Of a stretch of DNA of 55,455 nt, positions 26,137 to 32,935 are shown piece by piece. The position numbers were made by a program, and so were the translations under genes. Origin of the DNA: Bacteroidota bacterium. GTDB lineage: Bacteria > Bacteroidota > Bacteroidia > Bacteroidales > Lentimicrobiaceae. Position 1 is the first letter of the stretch. Each line of letters begins with the position of its first letter. A model generated the notes under the pieces. That model worked only from the letters and a program-made list of their open reading frames with translations. It was not told the DNA's origin and did not search any database. The stretch lies in assembly GCA_009773515.1 (NCBI GenBank), contig WSXX01000041.1:1-55455 (forward strand), written 5' to 3'.

Positions 26137-26541
26137 ATGAAAAAACTCATCAATTCTTTAATGGTTCTTGCCTTGGTTGCAACAACCGGGTTAATGGTTT
26201 CATGTTCAGGAAGCGGAAAATCTCCGGCTGATGTCAGCAAATCGTTTATCCTGAAACTGGAAAAAGGCGATGTGGATGCTGCATTCAAAATGCTTGATGG
26301 TGCTGAAAAAGCAACAGCAGAAGAAAACGAGAAACTTAAAGCATTTCTGAGTGAAGGCACAAAGGAAATATCAACCAAAGGAGGCATTAAGAAAATTGAA
26401 GTCGTAAGTGAAACCATCAGCGAGGACGGGAAAACTGCGGAAGTTACAATTATGTTAACCTACGGGAACGGAGAAACCGATGAGTCAACGACAAAACTGA
26501 AAAATTCAGAGGATGGTTGGAAGATTTTTCTGGGAAAGTGA
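26137..26541 (+). CDS. DUF4878-type lipoprotein
   Basis: 134 aa. A lipoprotein signal peptide with lipobox (VATTGLMVSC) puts the N-terminal Cys near residue 23. The rest resembles the small DUF4878 / NTF2-like fold found in Bacteroidota lipoproteins: SPADVSKSFILKLEKGDVDAAF in the first helices and a beta-sheet ending GWKIFLGK. It should be anchored in the envelope. Function unknown. It lies behind the YiiX-like hydrolase and could share its promoter. Confidence 0.8.
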   Translation: MKKLINSLMVLALVATTGLMVSCSGSGKSPADVSKSFILKLEKGDVDAAFKMLDGAEKATAEENEKLKAFLSEGTKEISTKGGIKKIEVVSETISEDGKTAEVTIMLTYGNGETDESTTKLKNSEDGWKIFLGK

Positions 26542-26983
26542 ATAAACGAGAGTGAGCTTACTTTCCATACTTTAGGTTAGTGAGTTTTTGCGCTTTGATT
26601 TCTTCCGCTTGCCTTCCGTAATTTGGTCAGCTTCTTATTGGCACACAGGTGACACGGATTAAACTGGTTTTCACGGATTTTTTTTAATCTGATCCGTGGA
26701 TATCCGTCGCATCAGTGTAACCGTCTCTCGGCCTCAGACGAGATCCGTGTGCTATGGGCTTCACCCATCGTTAATGTATAGCTCCCTTTCAGGGCTGTTT
26801 CATAATCAGTGGATATCCGTCGCATCAGTGTTATCCGTGTGCTATTAGATTGCGAAAGTGAGGTTCAAAAAACATTGCAAAATCAAAGTAATTTTAAGGC
26901 AAAGAAAAAACCCTTAAAACATTGTTAACAATTGTATGTTTAAGCCTGAAAGACATGAATAACCTTAGCAACTGCCTGCATTT
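26542..26983. repeat. Intergenic region with dispersed repeats
   Basis: GTGGATATCCGTCGCATCAG occurs twice (near 26695 and 26811), with CACGGAT and ATCCGTG words in both orientations. ATGGGCTTCACCCATCGTTA and CCCTTTCAGGGC recur from the 24.4-kb repeat block. No gene is seen. Confidence 0.65.
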
Positions 26984-28951
26984 ATGTTAAAAAAATCAAT
27001 TCTGATTCCTGCGCTTATTATTCTTTTTAATGGATTTTCCTTCGGGCAGCAAGCTCTTGTTGACAGTCTTGAACGCGCCATACGTACCGGAGTTGCAAAA
27101 GACACCAGTCGCGTAAATGCGATGAACCGTCTGGCCATTGCTTATTGGTACACCGACAGTGACAGGGCTTTTGAGCTAAGCCGCGAAGCCGTTAAACTGG
27201 CCGAAAAACTGAAATTTGAAAGAGGCCTTGCAGCAGGATTAAATATTCTGGGTGTTTCGTTTGACATTGGCTCCGAATTCGACAGCGCCCTTTACTATTA
27301 CCAGAAATCCGCTGACTTGAGCCGGAAAATCGGTTATCATAAAATTCTGGCAAGCACGCTGAACAACGCAGGAATGGTTCACAAAAACAGGGGCGATTAC
27401 AAAAAAGCCATTGAAGTCTATTTTGATGCCCTCCGGATTTTTGAACGTGTCGGAGATAAAAAAGGGATGGGAAATACTTACAACAACGTCGGTCTGGCCT
27501 ATCTTGAACTGAAGGAAAACCAGAACGCGCTCATTTATCACGAAAAGGCTTTAAAGATTTGTGAGGAATTAAATGATAAATATCTGACCGGAGCAACACT
27601 TACTAACCTGGGGCTGGTATGGAGCAATCTTGAAAACGACGAAAAAGCACTTGAATATTTTGCACAATCATTGGTATTAAAAGAGGAGCTTGACGATAAA
27701 TACGGGCTTGGAATTCTGTATAACAACATGGCTATCATATACATGAGTAGAGCAGAATACAATAAAGCGCTGAAAATGTATCGCAAATCAGAAAAGTACC
27801 GCAAAGAAATAAATGACTTCAACGGCTTGATATTTACATACATAAACATCGCTTCCACACATACTAAGCTTAAGGATTACAAGAATGCAGAAGCTTTGCT
27901 TGATTCAGCCAAAAACTTATCAATCAGGATAAAATCAAACTCACGACTGGCAAAAGTTTATGAAACCTATGCCTATCTGTATTCGAACAGCGGGAATTAT
28001 AAAGCGGCATACAATTCAAGAATATCGCTGGATTCGCTAAGAGATTCACTCTATTCGGAGAATATGAGTAAGAACATCGCTGAAATGCGGACAAAATATG
28101 AAACCGAAAAAAAGGAAGATGAAATCGCTATTCTCAACCAGCAAAATACCATAAATAGTCTGGAAATCAGAAATTCAAGAATCAGGGAAAGAAACAGTTT
28201 GTTGCTTGCCGGGTTTCTGTTGCTGCTTGCTTTTTCAGGAATGGCTTTTTGGTTTGTCAGAACAAAATACATGAACAAAGTGAGGCTGGAGCACGAAAAA
28301 CTTCAGATTCAGAAAGCCGCTTTTACCGCTGTGGTGAATGCCGAAGAAAATGAGCGGAAACGCATTGCAATGGAGCTGCACGATGGCCTGGGGCAACTGC
28401 TTTCTGCGGCCCGGCTGAATGTTTCTGTGCTTGAAGACAATGCAGAAGGCGAAGACATTAAAGTAGTGGAAAATGCTGAATCGCTGATCGATCAGGCAAT
28501 TGATGACCTCAGAAATATATCGCATAATCTTATGCCTTCGGCGCTCATCAGGCTGGGATTGGTTTCTGCGTTGAACGATATGGCCGAAAAAATCAACTCA
28601 GCCCGTCAGATTTCCGTTTCTGTAAAAACATCGGGAATCACCAACCGCCTGCCCGAAAATTTTGAAATTGCCATTTACCGTGTGGTTCAGGAAGCGGTGA
28701 ACAACATTCTGAAACACGCCAACGCGCTCAACATAGCCATTGAGCTTCATTACAACAATGAGAACCTTGCCCTCAGCATTGCCGATGACGGAAAAGGTAT
28801 GCCCGAAGAAAGCAGCAACAAACAAGGACGGGGCATAGGCTGGGACGACATACGCAGCAGGGTTTCGTTGTTTAACGGGAATATGAAGCTTTACTCCGAG
28901 CCCGGAAAAGGCACACAATTAAGTATCAACTTCACTAAACTGGCATTATGA
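26984..28951 (+). CDS. TPR-containing sensor histidine kinase (NarL-type)
   Basis: 655 aa. A signal peptide (about 1-21) is followed by a periplasmic region with at least six tetratricopeptide repeats (about 75-360, for example YYYQKSADLSRKIGY and NTYNNVGLAYLELKENQNAL), a coiled coil, one membrane helix (about 406-426), a HisKA_3 dimerisation domain with phospho-acceptor His466 (RKRIAMELHDGLGQLL), and a HATPase_c domain ending the protein. This architecture is common in Bacteroidota. It probably phosphorylates the LuxR regulator whose start overlaps its stop by 4 bp. The signal sensed through the TPR domain is unknown. Confidence 0.92.
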   Translation: MLKKSILIPALIILFNGFSFGQQALVDSLERAIRTGVAKDTSRVNAMNRLAIAYWYTDSDRAFELSREAVKLAEKLKFERGLAAGLNILGVSFDIGSEFDSALYYYQKSADLSRKIGYHKILASTLNNAGMVHKNRGDYKKAIEVYFDALRIFERVGDKKGMGNTYNNVGLAYLELKENQNALIYHEKALKICEELNDKYLTGATLTNLGLVWSNLENDEKALEYFAQSLVLKEELDDKYGLGILYNNMAIIYMSRAEYNKALKMYRKSEKYRKEINDFNGLIFTYINIASTHTKLKDYKNAEALLDSAKNLSIRIKSNSRLAKVYETYAYLYSNSGNYKAAYNSRISLDSLRDSLYSENMSKNIAEMRTKYETEKKEDEIAILNQQNTINSLEIRNSRIRERNSLLLAGFLLLLAFSGMAFWFVRTKYMNKVRLEHEKLQIQKAAFTAVVNAEENERKRIAMELHDGLGQLLSAARLNVSVLEDNAEGEDIKVVENAESLIDQAIDDLRNISHNLMPSALIRLGLVSALNDMAEKINSARQISVSVKTSGITNRLPENFEIAIYRVVQEAVNNILKHANALNIAIELHYNNENLALSIADDGKGMPEESSNKQGRGIGWDDIRSRVSLFNGNMKLYSEPGKGTQLSINFTKLAL

Positions 28952-29613
28952 TGGATGAAGAGCAAAAAAGCATCAGGGTATTGATTGCCGATGACCACCA
29001 GATGTTTATCGACGGGTTGAAAGCATTGCTTCGCCGCGAAAAAAACATTCAGATTATCGGTGAAGTGAGCAATGGTATTCAGGCATTGGAATTTATACGT
29101 AAGAACCAGCCCGACCTTCTCATTACCGATATCAGCATGCCCGGCATGTCAGGTGTTGAGCTAACCCGCGAAGTAAAACTGCACTTCCCCGAAATTAAAA
29201 TTCTTGTTCTCACCATGTACAACGACCGTGAGATTGTCGGCGAAATACTTATGTCGGAAGCTGAAGGTTATATCCTGAAAAATACGGGTCGTCAGGAACT
29301 GAGCAATGCCATAAACCGCATCATCGGCAACAGCACATATTACAGCAACGAGGTGCTGAATATAATGATGACCCGGATGAAGAAACAAAAGAACATTGAA
29401 AAAAACACAGCCCAGCTTACTCCGCGCGAAATTGAGATTATTAAACTGATTATGGAAGAATTATCGAGCGAAGAGATTGCTGACAAACTTTTTATCAGCA
29501 AACGAACCGTTGACACACACCGCAAAAACATAATTCAGAAAACCAATACCCGCACTTTGGTCGGACTATTGAAATTTGCCATTGAAAATAATCTGGCAGA
29601 TTTTAATCAGTAG
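28948..29613 (+). CDS. LuxR/NarL-family response regulator
   Basis: 221 aa. The receiver domain (about 7-125) has the acidic pair DD near the N-terminus, phospho-acceptor Asp61 (LLITDISMPG) and Lys in GYILKNTG. The LuxR-type HTH (about 150-212) reads LTPREIEIIKLIMEELSSEE and ISKRTVDTHRKNI. It is translationally coupled to the TPR kinase. It is the obvious candidate to bind the 16-bp motif upstream of the next two genes. Confidence 0.93.
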   Translation: MMDEEQKSIRVLIADDHQMFIDGLKALLRREKNIQIIGEVSNGIQALEFIRKNQPDLLITDISMPGMSGVELTREVKLHFPEIKILVLTMYNDREIVGEILMSEAEGYILKNTGRQELSNAINRIIGNSTYYSNEVLNIMMTRMKKQKNIEKNTAQLTPREIEIIKLIMEELSSEEIADKLFISKRTVDTHRKNIIQKTNTRTLVGLLKFAIENNLADFNQ

Positions 29614-29618
29614 TGCTG

Positions 29619-29676
29619 CGTAGATAAAATACCTAAATTTCAGTATATTCTTTTGGCTTGCCGATACTTAGCTTTG
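29619..29676 (+). promoter_or_regulatory. Candidate operator plus -7 box of the 29694 gene
   Basis: CGTAGATAAAATACCT at 29619-29634 is followed, after exactly 34 nt, by the -7 box TAGCTTTG (29669-29676). The same motif with the same 34-nt spacing precedes the 30114 gene. GTA and TAC form an inverted pair around 7 nt, a plausible LuxR-type site. Confidence 0.6.
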
Positions 29677-29693
29677 CAGAAACAACAATTGTT

Positions 29694-29993
29694 ATGCAAA
29701 ACCCTGAATTTTCCAGTCAGATTACCCCCCGCGAAAAGGAGGTGTTGCGTCTTGTTGCCGGTGAGTTCAGCACCACCGAAATATCAGCAATCCTAAAAAT
29801 AAGCAACAGAACCGTTGAGACCCACCGCAAAAACATCATAAGGAAATTAAACAGCAAATCATTGGTTGCTCTTACCAAGTATGCCATTATGCTGGGTATG
29901 ATTGATGACTATGTTTATTTGCCGGCAATCTGTAAAAAAGCAATTAATCCCGGGTTTTCTGATAAAAGTGGGTTAAGAATATGCGATTGCTGA
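29694..29993 (+). CDS. LuxR-type HTH protein without receiver domain
   Basis: 99 aa from the ATG at 29694; the frame opens at 29658, but that start is upstream of the -7 box. A LuxR HTH (about 8-70) reads ITPREKEVLRLVAGEFSTTE and ISNRTVETHRKNIIRKLNSK, followed by a short tail with two cysteines (RICDC at the end). There is no phosphorylation domain. The closeness of its HTH to that of the response regulator just upstream suggests a duplicated output domain that could compete for or modulate the same sites. Confidence 0.8.
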   Translation: MQNPEFSSQITPREKEVLRLVAGEFSTTEISAILKISNRTVETHRKNIIRKLNSKSLVALTKYAIMLGMIDDYVYLPAICKKAINPGFSDKSGLRICDC

Positions 29994-30005
29994 TACCTAA
30001 TTGTA

Positions 30006-30063
30006 CGTAGTTAAAATACCTGCTGATCGGCATTTATTGCCCCGATCAGGCACTTTACCTTTG
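30006..30063 (+). promoter_or_regulatory. Candidate operator plus promoter of the 30114 lipoprotein
   Basis: CGTAGTTAAAATACCT at 30006-30021 lies 34 nt before the -7 box TACCTTTG (30056-30063). Between them CTGATCGG (30023-30030) and CCGATCAG (30042-30049) form an 8-bp dyad overlapping the expected -33 position, a possible second control site. Confidence 0.6.
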
Positions 30064-30113
30064 CGATGAAACTTATTTCACAAAATTCTTTTAATCACAA
30101 AAACGCCAACCAC

Positions 30114-30860
30114 ATGAAAACAACATTTCTGAAATTTTTTACAGCCCTTTCAGTAGTAGCCATTCTTGCCACAGGATGTGACAAAAAGGAAGATGAAACG
30201 CCTGACAACAATCAGAATGCAACCGAAAATTACAAATTCACCGATTCTTACGGAGTTCTTGCTGCAATTAAAAGTATAAGTTATCAGAATGCCGGCGGGT
30301 TTACAATTCCTGTTGAGATTAATACCGCAGTAGCAGTTTTCCCTCAGGCAGCCGGAAGTTCAACTTTTGCTTCTGCAGGAACAGTCACCATCAACGGCAG
30401 TTCGCTGAAAAAATATGAGAACAACTCATACATTTATGACAACCTGCTCAGTCCGCTGAATTTTAATACGGTAGAATGGAATGTAAGTGGCGAAGGCGAT
30501 GTACCGGTTATTCAGAAAACTGTAGCACGTGGCTTCCCGGATTTCAGTGGCTACAGCACACTTCCTGAAACTTTCAGTCTGGCTTCAGGACTTACCATTT
30601 CTCTGGGAAATGCAATATCGAATGCCGACTCAGTAGTTGTGGTGGTTGCAGGAAGCAAAAACTCATCCATAAAAACAGTAAGATCAGGCACTGCAAATGT
30701 TACATTTACTTCCACTGAACTCAGCGCAATCGGAACCGGAGCAGCAGGTCTGATCTCTGTAACTCCTTACAATTATCAGCCGGAAACCATCAGCGGAAGA
30801 AAATACTACTTCATCAATGAGTCGAATTACACCAAAATAAATGTAAATATTACTCAATAG
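30114..30860 (+). CDS. Lipoprotein, unknown function
   Basis: 248 aa from the ATG at 30114; the upstream in-frame ATG at 30066 lies at or before the predicted transcription start. A lipoprotein signal (FTALSVVAILATGC) is followed by an acidic linker (DKKEDETPDNNQN) and a beta-rich domain without family features I recognise. It is the probable target of the neighbouring two-component system through the shared motif. A small hairpin at 30873-30890 follows the stop. Confidence 0.75.
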   Translation: MKTTFLKFFTALSVVAILATGCDKKEDETPDNNQNATENYKFTDSYGVLAAIKSISYQNAGGFTIPVEINTAVAVFPQAAGSSTFASAGTVTINGSSLKKYENNSYIYDNLLSPLNFNTVEWNVSGEGDVPVIQKTVARGFPDFSGYSTLPETFSLASGLTISLGNAISNADSVVVVVAGSKNSSIKTVRSGTANVTFTSTELSAIGTGAAGLISVTPYNYQPETISGRKYYFINESNYTKINVNITQ

Positions 30861-30872
30861 TCATGAAACTGC

Positions 30873-30890
30873 CCTGTCAGCTATGACAGG
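30873..30890 (+). terminator. Hairpin after the lipoprotein gene
   Basis: CCTGTCA (30873-30879) pairs with TGACAGG (30884-30890) around a 4-nt loop. The T-tract is weak, so termination is likely but not certain. Confidence 0.45.
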
Positions 30891-30940
30891 ATTCAGTGTC
30901 CCTTTCCTTAAAATGCGTCCTGTCCCCGGGTCGCATTTTT

Positions 30941-31330
30941 GCTTTTACTGAAAGTAATCCAATGTCGTTTAGTTAAGGTTTCGAATTTGCAGAAAAGTGA
31001 ATCAAATATCCTTCGACTACGCTCAGGATGACATCGTATAGAGCTGATATCGTGTGCATTAAAGAGAATCATTGTTGACCTAACACGAATGTCACACTGA
31101 GCGGAGTCGAAGTGTTTAAACGCTTGATTTACAGCCATTGACAGATTATTACGGCATTTCTTCTTTCATCAAAAATCAATGTTTATTAATCGTTAAGTCC
31201 TTCGACTCCGCTACCAATGACAGATTGTTCGTTTTATCCTTCGACTCCGCTCAGGAGGACATCGTATAGGCCTGATAACGTGTGTAATAAAGAGAATCAT
31301 TGCTGACCTAACACGAATGTCACACTGAGC
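30941..31330. repeat. Dispersed repeats flanking the GIY-YIG gene
   Basis: AATGTCGTTTAGTTAAG at about 30962-30978 is a half-element of the palindromic unit at 44225-44342. CTGAGCGGAGTCGAAG lies at 31097-31112 and CTTCGACTCCGCTCAG at 31239-31254. GACATCGTATAG and CTAACACGAATGTCACACTG words occur twice each. TTTTACTGAAAGTAATCC near 30943 recurs near 31932. No gene lies between 30861 and 31369. Confidence 0.75.
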
Positions 31331-31369
31331 GGATTTAGACGTTATTAACCATCCTTAACCACTTTTAAA

Positions 31370-31690
31370 CTACTCTCTGTTTAGGTTTTCAGATGTTGAA
31401 TTATTCATGCATTTGGACAAATTCTTTAATTTGGTCCAATCACCCTCAATCAGAGCTTCCTTTTTTGCACGAGACCATTTTTTAACTTTCTTCTCAAAGG
31501 AAATGGCTTGATTATAATCAGAAAAGTACTCATTATAAACCAAAACAACTGGCCGTCTAGAAAAGGTAAAGCAGTCTGGATTTATTCCTTCATTGTGTTG
31601 AAGAAGCCTTAGTTCTATATTATTGGTAACACCTGTATAATAGCTTCCATCCTGGCATTTCACAATATAAACATAAAGATACTTGTGCAT
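31370..31690 (-). CDS. Small GIY-YIG nuclease domain protein
   Basis: 106 aa. A single GIY-YIG domain: YVYIVKCQDGSYYTGVTNNI, LRLLQHNEG, the conserved Arg in LRLLQH, and Glu within AISFEKKVKKW. This is the YhbQ/UvrC-N-like stand-alone group, common in Bacteroidota. The fold makes single-strand nicks in DNA; the cellular role of these small members is unclear. It is bracketed on both sides by copies of the CTTCGACTCCGCTCAG repeat family. The C-terminal tail is short and polar. Confidence 0.88.
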   Translation of the reverse strand: MHKYLYVYIVKCQDGSYYTGVTNNIELRLLQHNEGINPDCFTFSRRPVVLVYNEYFSDYNQAISFEKKVKKWSRAKKEALIEGDWTKLKNLSKCMNNSTSENLNRE

Positions 31691-31809
31691 ACGAAATGAT
31701 TTTTTACCAAATTTATTATTTATTTCATTCCAATAAAATTGAATTTATAGAATTAATTTGGGAGACTACGTTCGATATAGGAAATCGAAATGAATAAGAT
31801 CGTTTTGTC

Positions 31810-31958
31810 CTTCGACTCCGCTCAGGATGACATTCGTATGAGATTGAATGTTAGTACAATATAATGAATGGATGTCTCCATAATACTCATTTCACACTGA
31901 ATGACAAAATTACACATCCATTCCATTTTGCATTTACTGAAAGTAATCCTTACTTTTG
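31810..31958 (+). promoter_or_regulatory. Repeat copy and -7 box before the GH16 gene
   Basis: CTTCGACTCCGCTCAG at 31810-31825 is another copy of the dispersed 16-mer. TACTTTTG at 31951-31958 is a TAnnTTTG box, 23 nt before the ATG at 31982, which supports that start over the longer frame from 31901. Confidence 0.6.
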
Positions 31959-31981
31959 AACTCAATACTTCAATTCCTGAT

Positions 31982-32860
31982 ATGACCCGATTCGCCCTTG
32001 CATTCATCATTTTGCTTTTGACAACCAAAACAGTGTTTTCTCAGCAGGATACTGTCATTAGTCAGCCTGTGTTTTGTCCGCAAGGGAACTGGGAACTGGT
32101 CTATTCGGAAGAATTCGACGTCGATGTTCTCAACAAAGAGCAATGGCTTACCTATTTTCCTTACACCGACGACGGCAGCGATCAATGCGCTTTTTGCCGG
32201 ACACATGGCAATGAAGGTCAGGTTTTTAAAGATGAAAACATAGAAATAAGCAACGGCATACTTAAAATTATTGCAAAACGTGAATCAGCTACATGGTTTG
32301 ATCAGCAGCGCGATTTCACTTCAGGGATGATACACTCCCGCCAGGCTTTTGCGCAAGGAAGGTATGAAATAAGAAGTAAGCTGCCTGCCGGAATGGGGTT
32401 CTGGCCCGGATTGTGGACATTCGGTCAGATTTCGGCTGAAATTGATATCATGGAAGCCGGAATGCAAAATCCCGAAAGGTTTCACACTTCCATCCACAAC
32501 TGGAAGATTGGCAAAATGGCCCACAATAAAAACAGGGTAAAAATGGATCTTTCAGAAGATTTTCATGTGTATGCCATGGAGTGGGACACCAACATTATCC
32601 GCTTTTTTATTGATGATACTGAAGTGTGGAGTTTCAGCCGTTTTACAAACAGGAGAGGCCGAAACCGCGGTAATTGTAACCTGAAACCTGGCAGATACAA
32701 GATTGATCCGGTTTTCCCTCCTGAGCAGGAGCGATTGTTTTTGATTATCGGGCTGGGCGTTGGCAACGACAGCACACCCTTCACCAAATCGCCGGGGCCT
32801 GAAACCGTTTTACCAAATATGCTGGAGGTGGACTGGATCCGCTATTATCAAAGGAAATAA
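31982..32860 (+). CDS. Glycoside hydrolase family 16 (beta-glucanase/laminarinase-like)
   Basis: 292 aa. A signal peptide (ALAFIILLLTTKTVFSQ) is followed by the GH16 jelly-roll: WELVYSEEFD, SGMIHSRQAFAQGRYEIR, GFWPGLWTFG, and the catalytic motif EIDIME at residues 153-158 (nucleophile Glu153, acid/base Glu158). GH16 enzymes cut beta-1,3 or mixed beta-glucans, agar or carrageenan; the substrate cannot be decided here. There is no T9SS sorting domain, so it is probably periplasmic or secreted another way. No SusCD pair is near, so it is not part of a visible polysaccharide-utilisation locus. Confidence 0.9.
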   Translation: MTRFALAFIILLLTTKTVFSQQDTVISQPVFCPQGNWELVYSEEFDVDVLNKEQWLTYFPYTDDGSDQCAFCRTHGNEGQVFKDENIEISNGILKIIAKRESATWFDQQRDFTSGMIHSRQAFAQGRYEIRSKLPAGMGFWPGLWTFGQISAEIDIMEAGMQNPERFHTSIHNWKIGKMAHNKNRVKMDLSEDFHVYAMEWDTNIIRFFIDDTEVWSFSRFTNRRGRNRGNCNLKPGRYKIDPVFPPEQERLFLIIGLGVGNDSTPFTKSPGPETVLPNMLEVDWIRYYQRK

Positions 32861-32935
32861 TTTTATCAGGTCAAGCATTGAAACTTAAATATCGCATTAG
32901 ATTTATTATATTTACTTCATCAAGCTGACCATTAC

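Noticed and set aside
31982-32860. Polysaccharide utilisation locus around the GH16 enzyme
   Set aside because: No SusC/SusD pair or further glycosidases nearby. The adjacent propeller kinase has its own regulator and a different predicted regulon.
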